This document shows, one piece after another, positions 18,433-27,111 of a stretch of DNA of 64,000 nucleotides (its first letter is position 1; each line of letters begins with the position of its first letter). The position numbers and the translations under genes were made by a program. The DNA lies in the NCBI RefSeq assembly GCF_003113895.1, contig NZ_BDUD01000001.1, positions 5,905,512-5,969,511 of the forward strand. The letters are read 5' to 3'. The notes under the pieces were generated by a model, which made no database searches, had not been told where the DNA came from, and saw nothing but the letters and a program-made list of their open reading frames with translations. The stretch is from Nostoc commune NIES-4072 (lineage in GTDB: Bacteria; Cyanobacteriota; Cyanobacteriia; Cyanobacteriales; Nostocaceae).

Positions 18433-18807
18433 ATGTACTATTTTCCTCTGCAACCGCCTTATTTTCTGTTACTTGTTGGCTTTTTGACAGCATTAACATC
18501 TGGTTTGGCATTATCTGGCACTTTGAAAGTAATTGTACAGAAATGGCCAAGTGAGCGCACAGAAAATACTAAGCCGCGTTCTTCACTCAAAGAATTACTT
18601 GTGCCATTTATAGGTATAACTGGCGGTACTTGTCTATTTCTATCTTCAGGTTTAGAAATATTTGGTTTTCCTACCTCCTTGGCTTTAGGAGTCGGTTTAC
18701 CAATTAGTCTGTTTACTTGTTTATTAGTTTGGTTGCAATTGGGAAGTATGATGACCTTTATAGAACGCGAAGGTATGCAATCTTTAGATTTAGATTCTTT
18801 TTCTTAG
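18433..18807 (+). CDS. Small hypothetical membrane protein
   Basis: A 124-residue protein with three hydrophobic segments (about 10-30, 55-75 and 80-102) separated by a basic loop (KVIVQKWPSERTENTKPRSS), so a likely triple-span inner-membrane or thylakoid protein. A good AGGAG lies six bases before the ATG. It begins 28 bases after the AarF/UbiB-type gene and may be co-transcribed with it. I do not recognise the family. Confidence 0.7.
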   Translation: MYYFPLQPPYFLLLVGFLTALTSGLALSGTLKVIVQKWPSERTENTKPRSSLKELLVPFIGITGGTCLFLSSGLEIFGFPTSLALGVGLPISLFTCLLVWLQLGSMMTFIEREGMQSLDLDSFS

Positions 18808-19084
18808 ATAGTGTAACGCTTCATCAACATCCAAATTATCCTAAATTATCACCGCCAGCAATGATGTTCCGCTACAAATGAGATCATTAGCTAGTGGTGA
18901 ATACTTATTTTGTAATAAAATTTTATAAATCCAAGATTCAATTGCGTTAAGATTACGTACAAATACTGAAATTTGTATCCGCAGTATCTCTGCTAAAAAT
19001 ATCACAACTATGACTCAAAGTATACTCGACTTTGTTTAGAATTTTGGCGTTGCAGATTTTTAATTAAAAGGAGCGTAAAAAGCT

Positions 19085-19475
19085 ATGAATCAAGACAAAA
19101 AGACATTTTGTTTTTGTACTTTAGCATGTGGTGAGAACTATCGTAATCTTGCATTGTGAGTTAAATGGACTGTATGACTGTGAAGGAAATGCAATAGGTT
19201 TAGCAGCTGCTAAAGCAGGTTTACCTGTTAGATGGAGTGCAATGGAAGGTATCTGTTTCTTTAAGAATAGAATCGAATTTGTCAGAATTAAAAAGGGAGA
19301 ATCGAAAATGGAGGATATGGCAATATATTTTGAGCAGCAAACAAAGTTAGAATACCCCGAACGCTTTATTGGGCATAGAATTATATTTAAAAGCAATAAA
19401 ATTATTAAGTATTTATATAATTTATTGCGCTTAAGAATTTTAACTTTAAAAGACTTTGATTTTTATTATCGATAA
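19085..19475 (+). pseudogene. Internally deleted glycosyltransferase-like remnant
   Basis: An ATG at 19085 with a strong AAGGAG upstream opens MNQDKKTFCFCTLACGENYRNLAL, then stops at 19157-19159. This resembles the start of nucleotide-diphospho-sugar transferases (FCTLA.GE.YR.LA). In another frame, 19161-19475 encodes about 104 residues (GLYDCEGNAIGLAAAKAGLPVRW ... RILTLKDFDFYYR) that look like the C-terminus of the same kind of enzyme. The middle, including any DXD site, is missing. I infer a large internal deletion with frame change near 19150-19165. It converges on the glycan cluster, suggesting past rearrangement there. Confidence 0.55.
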
Positions 19476-19529
19476 TCGGGCAATAGATAAACTACAATTT
19501 AAACAAATTTTAAGTCAAGTTTGATTTAA

Positions 19530-20576
19530 TTATTTAGTAATTCTATCCTTGAAGTTACGATAGTTCAGCTTAATATTGTTGATTTTTTGATTGAAAAAAC
19601 TTGTAGTAGTCTTTTGTAGGCGTACTAGTGGACTCTGACGCTTAAAGCTTTTAACCCTTTGTTCTGGCGACTTTAAATATCTATAATGCAAAAACACATC
19701 TCGATATGGAATATTAACATCTTCACCGCCGCAAAGTTGAGTAAATTTTGATGAACTTATACTCATATAGTGCAGATATGTCAGCCGCCGTCCTTGGTCG
19801 TAAAGGATATTATCTACTACATCAAATTGAGAACTCCAGTGATTACCAGTTGACTGTTCGTAGTCATGAAAAGCAAAATTATAATAGGAAATTCCACTTC
19901 TCAACACCATGTAATTAAATAAAGATTGGTCAGGCGCTAAAAAGGCCATGACATCTGCCTCACCTGATGTTAAGTTCTTGATTAAGTCGGTTCTTATTGC
20001 TGGAGAAAAAATATTTTTCTTAGTTGCAAACCAACCAGCACAAAATACTTTAGATTGTAAATCATCTGAGTTGAAAACTTGCTGCATCTGCTCTGGTGAG
20101 CCATCAAAAATAAATTTTAAGTCAGATTTATATTGAAAATCATTGACTACCCAATCGTAGTTATCTAATTTTTCATACACATAATCTACAGGCCCCATTA
20201 ACAAAGTATCTGCATCAAAATAAATAAATCTATCAAATGGGCCATCGATAGCACAAAATTTGCGGTGCATTGGTAGCTCATAAAGTTCTGGAAAGCCCCA
20301 CTCTCGCCAAGTTTTTTGTGCTCTTGGGTAATTTTTCCATATCTGAGTGGCAAAATTATCCCAATAAGCTATAGAATCAGAGTCTTCAAATAAGCTGATA
20401 TTATCTCTAGACGCAATCTCTGCCTTTACCTTATCTAATCGCTGATTATATGGAAGTATACAAATAGGAATTTTTCTACCAGCATTAGCTTCTATACTGT
20501 TGAGCAATGCAACTAATTGGTCATAGACAACATCATTGGCTAAGATGTAAATGCCATCAATCATTGGAATACTCAT
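19530..20576 (-). CDS. Npun_R2821/R2822-type glycosyltransferase-like protein (copy 1)
   Basis: A 348-residue protein (start at ATG 20576, four bases after the stop of the gene upstream; an earlier ATG at 20600 would overlap it). The N-terminus IDGIYILANDVVYDQLVALLNSI matches the two following paralogs, and D121-A-D123 (FIYFDADTL) is a typical metal/nucleotide-sugar DXD motif of GT-A enzymes such as GT8. The C-terminal half carries LHYMSIS...FLHYRYL, also shared. I recall this family only as an uncharacterised Nostoc group. Last gene of the cluster. Confidence 0.78.
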   Translation of the reverse strand: MSIPMIDGIYILANDVVYDQLVALLNSIEANAGRKIPICILPYNQRLDKVKAEIASRDNISLFEDSDSIAYWDNFATQIWKNYPRAQKTWREWGFPELYELPMHRKFCAIDGPFDRFIYFDADTLLMGPVDYVYEKLDNYDWVVNDFQYKSDLKFIFDGSPEQMQQVFNSDDLQSKVFCAGWFATKKNIFSPAIRTDLIKNLTSGEADVMAFLAPDQSLFNYMVLRSGISYYNFAFHDYEQSTGNHWSSQFDVVDNILYDQGRRLTYLHYMSISSSKFTQLCGGEDVNIPYRDVFLHYRYLKSPEQRVKSFKRQSPLVRLQKTTTSFFNQKINNIKLNYRNFKDRITK

Positions 20577-20580
20577 AATA

Positions 20581-21471
20581 TTAAGTACGGGCGGTAACAA
20601 AGGGAAATAAACGGCGAGTCAGTTTGGGGATGAAGGCAAATTTACCCTCATGAAGATAGCGATAATGTTCCCACAATTGCCAATATGGACTACCAATTTT
20701 CATCCGCGTACCAGCCCAGTGCAGGTATTTTAGTCTTTGTCCTCGGTCATAGAGGGCGTAGTCTTGCTGTTGGAAATTTTGCGAACCAGCCCAACTACCA
20801 GGCCCTCCCCCAGGAATTTTGACAAGATTACCGCGTTTGGCAATTAGTTTAAGAACAAGATAATTTAAAATAGGTTGGTCTGTAACTCCTTCAGAAAAAT
20901 CGAAATATTCTCGATGTGCAGCACATTCGCGCAAAGCTTCATCCATCTGTTGTTCGGTAATAGTTCCTTTTCTGGAAGCCCAAAAACCGCTATTGAAAAC
21001 GTCTTCAAGTTGAGCATCTGAAAAAATTTGCTGCTCTTTCACAAATGAGGAAAAGATATTTCGCAGCTTGTCATTGGCATGATGGTAATCACAACAGAAG
21101 AAATCAATTTCTGAAAGTTTGTCTAAATTGTCAACAATTTTTTCAAAAACGACAATATCAGTATCAATATAAATAAATTCATCTAAAGGGCCAAACCACG
21201 CCACCAGTTTACGCATTTTGTTGGGTAAGGCAAGAAAATCCCGATCAAAAATTTCTCCGATGCGTTTGGTAAATTTCTCAATCAGTTCTAAATCTGGAAA
21301 AATTTGCACTTTATGTAAGGTAGCAAGCTGCTCTGCTACCTTATGATAATTTTCATTAAAAGGTATGAGATAAACGGTAACTTCTGGGTCATAGTAACGA
21401 ATGCTATTGAGTAAAGCGATCGCATTATCAATAACCCGGTCATTGGCAACAATATAAATGCCCCTAGTCAT
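20581..21471 (-). CDS. Npun_R2821/R2822-type glycosyltransferase-like protein (copy 2)
   Basis: A 296-residue, more divergent paralog. It shares the opening GIYIVANDRVIDNAIALLNSI, a DXD-type motif D103-T-D105 (FIYIDTDIVVFE), DQPILNYLVLK (like DQSLFNYMVLR in copy 1) and the closing LKYLHWAGTRM...WEHYRYLHEGK. The DXD pattern implies nucleotide-sugar transfer in the cytoplasm; the acceptor is unknown. It lies three bases downstream of copy 3 and just upstream of copy 1, in a tightly packed run. Confidence 0.78.
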   Translation of the reverse strand: MTRGIYIVANDRVIDNAIALLNSIRYYDPEVTVYLIPFNENYHKVAEQLATLHKVQIFPDLELIEKFTKRIGEIFDRDFLALPNKMRKLVAWFGPLDEFIYIDTDIVVFEKIVDNLDKLSEIDFFCCDYHHANDKLRNIFSSFVKEQQIFSDAQLEDVFNSGFWASRKGTITEQQMDEALRECAAHREYFDFSEGVTDQPILNYLVLKLIAKRGNLVKIPGGGPGSWAGSQNFQQQDYALYDRGQRLKYLHWAGTRMKIGSPYWQLWEHYRYLHEGKFAFIPKLTRRLFPFVTART

Positions 21472-21474
21472 AAA

Positions 21475-22455
21475 TTATCCTTGGTTAATTAACCTAAGTT
21501 TTCGCAAAGCTCTTGTAAGTAAATTTGGTGTTGGAGCGTCATTATAATTTTTAGGAGGATTTGTAAAGACTGGACGCTTTTCTGGTTCGTGTAAGTAGCG
21601 ATAGTAGAGAAATAAATCTCGATAAGGGAACTCAATGTTTTCTCCAGCACATACTGCTTGATTGATATTAGGAGGAACCCCAATATAATGAATGTAAGTT
21701 AGTCGATTGCCTTTATCATAGAGAATATATTCTCGTTCTTCAAAGTGCTTAGATGTGGCAGAACATCCAGTTTTTTGATTATCTGGTAATTGTTGAGCAA
21801 AGTTATAAATAGAAAGATTAGACCTCATTACCATATAGTTTATTAGTGGTTGTTCACCAGCCCCTTCATACAAAATTTCCGCTTCCCCATTTTGTAAATG
21901 GGATATCAGCAAATCTCTTTGTTCTGAGTTAAATATGCCCCGCTTTGAGCCATAAAAGCCTGAGCAAAATATTTCAGAATCAATGCGCTTTTGCTCAAAA
22001 ACTTTTAGTAATTTGGGAGAATTAACATTGTATACTTTACTAACATCTTTAAATTGAAAATCGTAGACAACAAAATCATAATTATCTAACTTTTCAAACA
22101 CTGCCGCTAGAGAGTTCATCACCAAAGTGTCTGCATCTAAATAGATAAACTTATCAAATGGCCCATCAAAAGCACAAAAACGACGGTGAGCGCCATACAA
22201 ACGGAATTTACTGCGATTCAATCGTTCTGGTGCTGCTGAGAGCATAAATTGATCCCAACGATTAATTGATTCTTGATTATCGTAAAGAAATACATTAGGT
22301 CGTTTAGCTATTTCATTAGCGATTCGCTGTGTCTGATCATCGAAAGGATAGATACAAACAGGCGTTTCCGGCCCCAAGATCACATCAATACTGTTGAGCA
22401 GAGCCACCAGTTGATCGAAAACATAATCATTGCCAAGGGTACAAATACCATTCAT
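21475..22455 (-). CDS. Npun_R2821/R2822-type glycosyltransferase-like protein (copy 3)
   Basis: A 326-residue paralog closest to copy 1 (NGICTLGNDYVFDQLVALLNSID; RRFCAFDGPFDKFIYLDADTL with D107-A-D109; EQPLINYMVMRS; LTYIHYIGVP; FLYYRYLHEPEKRP). A GT-A-like sugar transferase is the best reading. Its start lies three bases after the stop of the GT10-like gene, so the two are probably co-translated. The three tandem copies presumably arose by duplication and may add successive sugars. Confidence 0.78.
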   Translation of the reverse strand: MNGICTLGNDYVFDQLVALLNSIDVILGPETPVCIYPFDDQTQRIANEIAKRPNVFLYDNQESINRWDQFMLSAAPERLNRSKFRLYGAHRRFCAFDGPFDKFIYLDADTLVMNSLAAVFEKLDNYDFVVYDFQFKDVSKVYNVNSPKLLKVFEQKRIDSEIFCSGFYGSKRGIFNSEQRDLLISHLQNGEAEILYEGAGEQPLINYMVMRSNLSIYNFAQQLPDNQKTGCSATSKHFEEREYILYDKGNRLTYIHYIGVPPNINQAVCAGENIEFPYRDLFLYYRYLHEPEKRPVFTNPPKNYNDAPTPNLLTRALRKLRLINQG

Positions 22456-22458
22456 AAT

Positions 22459-23418
22459 TTATGAGTGTTGATCAACAAAGTTTGACAACCAGTTAAGCAG
22501 ATTTAATTTATGTAAGATGATTTGACGTGCTTCTGCGATCGCATCTTTGGCAGCATACCAAGCATCAGGTGTAGCTGTCATTTCTTGAATGTAGGCAATG
22601 CCTTTTTCATCTAAACTGGGTAATCGCAAGAAACTACCCGGTGGCAATAATTTATCAGCAGCCGAGCCGCCATAGTAAATTGGTAGACACCAGGCAAGTA
22701 AACTATCCCAAAGTTTCTCACTTACATACCAATTATTATCAGCATAATTTTCAATTGCTAGATTGTAATAGTATGGTGCCATGCCATACCACTTATTACC
22801 CAGTTCTCCTGACTTTTTCGCCCATTGTGGTAAGTTACGCCCATACAAATCAAACTTAATACCACTAGATTGTAGAGACTGCAAAAAATCTAAACGCTGA
22901 CGATGGTTGACAGTGCGGCTAATTCCTGAAGTAATCCAACTACATGGAGCAACCTTTTGGGGAGGTGGCATTTCATTTAAATCTTGAAATGAATTTGAGT
23001 GATACCAAATAGCAGGCATATAGTCAGGAGTAGGGGCAAAATCATCTGGGCCAGAAACGTACCCACAATACTTTTGGGCTTGTTGGTAATTATGATTAGT
23101 GATTTCTATAATTTCATCTAAAGGCGGTTCTCTTAGTAAATAAATAATCCGTTCTTTACTCACATCACGCAGTAGAGAATCAACATTTACTACTGATTTT
23201 TGCTGCCGTTTACGAAAATTATCAAACCAAGATGTTTGTGGCGCTGCTTGGGGAAAATCAAATTGATACATCAGCAGAAAATCTGGTTTGGCTGCCAATG
23301 CTTGCATTTGGATATTGCCCCAAACTCCAAATTGATTTGGAGATTGTTGCCACAGCCAATCGGCTCTAGTTTCTAAACCTCGATAGCTGCTAATCATGCC
23401 TACAGTTGTAATAGTCAT
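22459..23418 (-). CDS. GT10-like (fucosyltransferase-type) glycosyltransferase
   Basis: A 319-residue protein. The hallmark is near residues 223-251: ENYADNNWYVSEKLWDSLLA followed by WCLPIYYGG, the GT10 alpha-1,3/4-fucosyltransferase donor-site pattern (E-N ... Y-x-[ST]-E-K-L-W ... P-[IV]-x-Y-G). The N-terminal part (REPPLDEI, CSWITSGISRTVNHRQRLDFLQSL) also fits. Such enzymes move a deoxy-sugar, usually fucose, from GDP. With the GT11-like gene at the other end of the cluster it suggests a fucose-containing glycan. Confidence 0.8.
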   Translation of the reverse strand: MTITTVGMISSYRGLETRADWLWQQSPNQFGVWGNIQMQALAAKPDFLLMYQFDFPQAAPQTSWFDNFRKRQQKSVVNVDSLLRDVSKERIIYLLREPPLDEIIEITNHNYQQAQKYCGYVSGPDDFAPTPDYMPAIWYHSNSFQDLNEMPPPQKVAPCSWITSGISRTVNHRQRLDFLQSLQSSGIKFDLYGRNLPQWAKKSGELGNKWYGMAPYYYNLAIENYADNNWYVSEKLWDSLLAWCLPIYYGGSAADKLLPPGSFLRLPSLDEKGIAYIQEMTATPDAWYAAKDAIAEARQIILHKLNLLNWLSNFVDQHS

Positions 23419-23479
23419 TTTATTTATTAGTCAGTTATTATTTTCATTAGTTATTTTCCCTAATATCACTCATTTTTGC

Positions 23480-24691
23480 TTATCTAACAAGTTGGGGTAA
23501 CAGAGATTCATCAACATAACTCAGGATTTTTGCCGCTCTATTTTCCCAAGAGAACTGCTTAACAAAATTGATACTATCTGGATAACCTTCTATTTTTCTG
23601 GGATGAGTTTCTAAAACCCGCTTTAGACATTCGGCAAATTTGCTGGGATTATCTGGCTCACACCAAGCAGCGATCGCTTGAGTATCTTGAAACTCAACTA
23701 ATGAAGGGATTTCTGTTGCTACAATGGGAGTCCCAGAGGCGAAGTAATCAAACAGCTTTAAGGGAGATGTGAAAGTTGCCGCTTTTCCTGAACAATGAGG
23801 GTGAGCTAAAACATCGGCTGCTTGTAGCAAAGAGGCTAAATCATTATGTAATATATAGCCCAAAAATTTAATATTATGAACTTGTTTGTCTTTTACCAAT
23901 TGCTGATAATATTCGATATCTTTTGGCTTACCACCTGCACAAGCAAATTGCACATTAGGCATTTCTTGAGCTGCATCAATTAATACATCAATACCTTTGA
24001 ATTGCTGTAAAGCTCCCGCATAAACTACCAATTTTTGGCTTTCATCTTGCAATAGTTTTTGACGCCATTCGGCTGCTTTTTCGGGTTGTCTCTCCATAAA
24101 TAAGCGATTAAAACCATTGTGCACTGTAATCAGTTTTTCTGGTGGCATCCCATTTTTAATCATGCTTTCGCGGATGGTGTCTACAACGGTGACAGCAATT
24201 TGCAATAGCGGATTTTTAACAATTTCTGGCTCAAATGGTTTGTCTTCGTGGTGGTGGTGTTCATAAATTGCTGGAACGCCATTTTTGATGGCAGCTTTGA
24301 CAAAATTCCAGTTGCGACTGTGGACAATTTTAGTAGTTGGAAGTATGTGAAATGGTAAATAATACTTGCTGGCAATGGTGTTAGAGTCAGTAAATTTGCT
24401 CCGAAAATGGTCAATTGGCCAAGGCATAGGTAAAGGAGCAACTTTTAACTTGTCATGGAGGTTATAATATTTGATCAGTTCTGTTGGTGTTTTTCTCGGT
24501 TGAAAAGGACGGGCTAAATTAGCCGGATTAATAGCTTTTGCTCCTTTTTCAGGATATACCAAAACTGTTGAGTATCCCAAGTTGGCAGCGCCGTTGGCTG
24601 CATTTGTAGACTGCACTAGGTGAGCCTCTGGCTGCGGCAACTCTTCACCAATAAAAAAAATATAGTGTTTTTTTAAAGCAGGATTTTTCAT
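23480..24691 (-). CDS. GT4-family glycosyltransferase
   Basis: 403 residues from ATG 24691, which follows the stop of the ABC-exporter gene by four bases; an upstream ATG at 24718 would overlap that gene by 23 bases. The GT-B architecture is visible: LVVYAGALQQFKGIDVLIDAAQEMPNVQFACAGG (about 230-265) and HPHCSGKAATFTSPLKLFDYFASGTPIVATEIPSLVE (about 310-345), the EX7E-like GT4 donor site. Retaining enzyme using a nucleotide sugar; specificity unknown. Confidence 0.85.
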   Translation of the reverse strand: MKNPALKKHYIFFIGEELPQPEAHLVQSTNAANGAANLGYSTVLVYPEKGAKAINPANLARPFQPRKTPTELIKYYNLHDKLKVAPLPMPWPIDHFRSKFTDSNTIASKYYLPFHILPTTKIVHSRNWNFVKAAIKNGVPAIYEHHHHEDKPFEPEIVKNPLLQIAVTVVDTIRESMIKNGMPPEKLITVHNGFNRLFMERQPEKAAEWRQKLLQDESQKLVVYAGALQQFKGIDVLIDAAQEMPNVQFACAGGKPKDIEYYQQLVKDKQVHNIKFLGYILHNDLASLLQAADVLAHPHCSGKAATFTSPLKLFDYFASGTPIVATEIPSLVEFQDTQAIAAWCEPDNPSKFAECLKRVLETHPRKIEGYPDSINFVKQFSWENRAAKILSYVDESLLPQLVR

Positions 24692-24695
24692 AAAT

Positions 24696-27017
24696 TTAAA
24701 TATTAATACTATTTTCAAATTTTTCTAAATTTTCGAGCAAAGATATAGCAGATTCATAACTTTCAGTAATTAATCCCTTTTGTTCTTCTGGGGTGTATAT
24801 CAAATTATCAGTTAGAGAACGGAGAGAGCCAAGTATGAGATTTAGAGAAGTCCGAAACTCACTTGATAGATGATTAAATGTCTGATAATAGCTGCTTATA
24901 ATATCTTTATTTTCTTCAGAGATTGAGATAAATTCTCCCTTTATTTGCAGGTTCATAACATCTTCAAAAACCTCTATGGTGTTAAGAATTCTCCAAGCTG
25001 ATTTGTAAGAATCTTCAATTAATTGCTGCTGTTCTTGGGAATTGTCTACTAGATCATCAAGTAATAAATGCAGGAACCCAATCATTGAGTTTAACTGTGT
25101 CCGAATTTCGTGAGAGATGCGGAGCAAGCTTTGTTTGTGTTTAGTAGCGGCTTCAGGATGTTCAACAAATTTCTTAGAGTTTAGGCGCATTGCCTTAAAA
25201 ATTTTTGTCTGAATTAAGTCTTTCTTAGGCTGTTCGCTAAATTGCATTGAGTACAAACGTGAGTAGTAACCACCTTTTGGTAAGAGTTCATCATGGGTTC
25301 CTACTTCTACTACCCGTCCTTGATCTAATACGGCAATTTGATCGGCTTTTTGGACTGTGGAAAGACGGTGAGCAATTACAAGGGTTGTACGATCGCGGCT
25401 TAATTCATCTAGTGCAGATTGTACTAAACGTTCGGAAACGGTATCTAAAGCGCTAGTGGCTTCATCTAAAATCAGAATATCTGGATTTTGCAGCAGGGCG
25501 CGGGCGATCGCTAATCTTTGCCTTTGTCCACCAGATAACATCACGCCGCGATCGCCAATTAAGGTGTCAAATCCTTGAGGCAATTTGCTAATAAACTCAT
25601 AAGCATTTGCTCGCTTGGCTGCTGTCAGAATTTCATCGTCACTAGCCTCTTCTCGCCCATAAGCAATATTGTTTCGCACCGAGTCATTAAAAAGAAAGGT
25701 ATCTTGACTGACAATCCCCATTCGCTTTCGCAGGGATACAACATCGAACTCCCGCAAATCAGTACCGTCAATGGTAATACTGCCAGCTATTGGGTCATAA
25801 AATCTAGGCAAAAGGTCTGCTAAAGTGGATTTACCAGCACCAGAACTGCCTACTAATGCTAAGGTCGTGCCATGTGGTAAAAATAAACTTACATCTTTAA
25901 GTACCATTTTTTCATGACCAGGATAGGCAAACCGAAGAGAATTAAAAGATATGCCCTTTTCTAATTTTGTATAGGGAAGCTTACCCTTAGCCATGAACGG
26001 CTTATCATGAAGGCTTAAAAATTCATTTGCCACATCTACACTGGCGGCGGTACTGGCAAAGTTACTGCGAATAGTATTTAACTGAGAAATTAATGGCAGC
26101 ACTCGTAGCAGTACTAATAGATATGTTAAAAGTACGGTAGAAAGAGAGGAAACCTGGCCAGCAAAGAAAGTTTTACTCAAAAGTACAATCAGCAGTAAAG
26201 CTGTAATACCCATCACCTCGCTCAAAGGTGTAATCGCTTCCGAATTAACCTGAGATTGGAAATCTGCTAACTCGCGATCGCGAATTAATTTTTGAATCCG
26301 TTGATATTCTTTTTCTTCGTTTCCCGTCGCCTTTACCAATCGGATTCCGTTCAAAGTCTCCAGCACAGAGATTGAATATGCTCTAGACATTTCACTCAAC
26401 TGCTTACCAAAAGTTCTCGACTGAGAGATGGCATACTGATTTATTAATGTCACCAACAACAGCAAAACCGTAGAAGCAATTGTCAACTGCCAAGATATTG
26501 ACAGTAATAAACCAACAAAAACTAAAATTGTGATTGCTAGGATAACTATCTTGACCGTACTACCTATAGCACTTGCAGCCCGACCAATTTCTCCACCAAG
26601 ACGGTTGATTAAATCACCAACTTTTGTTTTTGCATAATAATCTATATCAACTTCTAGTAATAGCTTTAACCCGGTTTCGCGCATATCTGATGTCAGCTTT
26701 CGGGTTAAAGAACTCGATGTCAAGGAGCTGGCATAAGTTGCTAAGTTTTTTAGAAAAATTGTTAATAGAATCGTCCCGGCCATGATTACTATCCGGTAAG
26801 ATTCTGGAGTATTATCAAAGGGAGATATTAACCTTTTTAGGATGGGAGGGGCAGAACTTAAATCTACTTCTTGCCCGACAATCTTTAAAATTACTGGCAC
26901 AATTAAAGCTGTGCTAATTCCATTAAATAAAGCTCCAGAAAATCCTAACAATATTGTTAGCAGAATCAAACCTGGATAGGGTTTAGCAAATCTTAGTAAT
27001 AGTTTTCTGGTAGACAT
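24696..27017 (-). CDS. ABC exporter (fused TMD-NBD) with C-terminal tandem HisKA-like tail
   Basis: A 773-residue protein. Residues 1-330 form a type IV exporter membrane domain of six hydrophobic segments. About 345-590 is a complete nucleotide-binding domain: LVGSSGAGKST (Walker A), LSGGQRQRLAIARALL (signature), ILDEATSALD (Walker B) and VIAHRLSTV (H-loop). MsbA/HepA-type relatives end near 600. The extra 170 residues hold SHEIRTQLNSMIGFL (H636), which closely matches a histidine-kinase dimerisation H-box, and 83 residues later SSEFRTSLNLILGSL, a degenerate copy with Ser at the histidine position. There is no HATPase domain. Probably flips or exports a lipid-linked glycan made by its neighbours. 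Confidence 0.88.
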   Translation of the reverse strand: MSTRKLLLRFAKPYPGLILLTILLGFSGALFNGISTALIVPVILKIVGQEVDLSSAPPILKRLISPFDNTPESYRIVIMAGTILLTIFLKNLATYASSLTSSSLTRKLTSDMRETGLKLLLEVDIDYYAKTKVGDLINRLGGEIGRAASAIGSTVKIVILAITILVFVGLLLSISWQLTIASTVLLLLVTLINQYAISQSRTFGKQLSEMSRAYSISVLETLNGIRLVKATGNEEKEYQRIQKLIRDRELADFQSQVNSEAITPLSEVMGITALLLIVLLSKTFFAGQVSSLSTVLLTYLLVLLRVLPLISQLNTIRSNFASTAASVDVANEFLSLHDKPFMAKGKLPYTKLEKGISFNSLRFAYPGHEKMVLKDVSLFLPHGTTLALVGSSGAGKSTLADLLPRFYDPIAGSITIDGTDLREFDVVSLRKRMGIVSQDTFLFNDSVRNNIAYGREEASDDEILTAAKRANAYEFISKLPQGFDTLIGDRGVMLSGGQRQRLAIARALLQNPDILILDEATSALDTVSERLVQSALDELSRDRTTLVIAHRLSTVQKADQIAVLDQGRVVEVGTHDELLPKGGYYSRLYSMQFSEQPKKDLIQTKIFKAMRLNSKKFVEHPEAATKHKQSLLRISHEIRTQLNSMIGFLHLLLDDLVDNSQEQQQLIEDSYKSAWRILNTIEVFEDVMNLQIKGEFISISEENKDIISSYYQTFNHLSSEFRTSLNLILGSLRSLTDNLIYTPEEQKGLITESYESAISLLENLEKFENSINI

Positions 27018-27111
27018 TGGCTATTTTTATGCAATTTTAATTTATTAATATTATTCACACTATACTCGCCAAATTTAGTAATAATCAAATAAATCGAACC
27101 TCCATCAAGAT

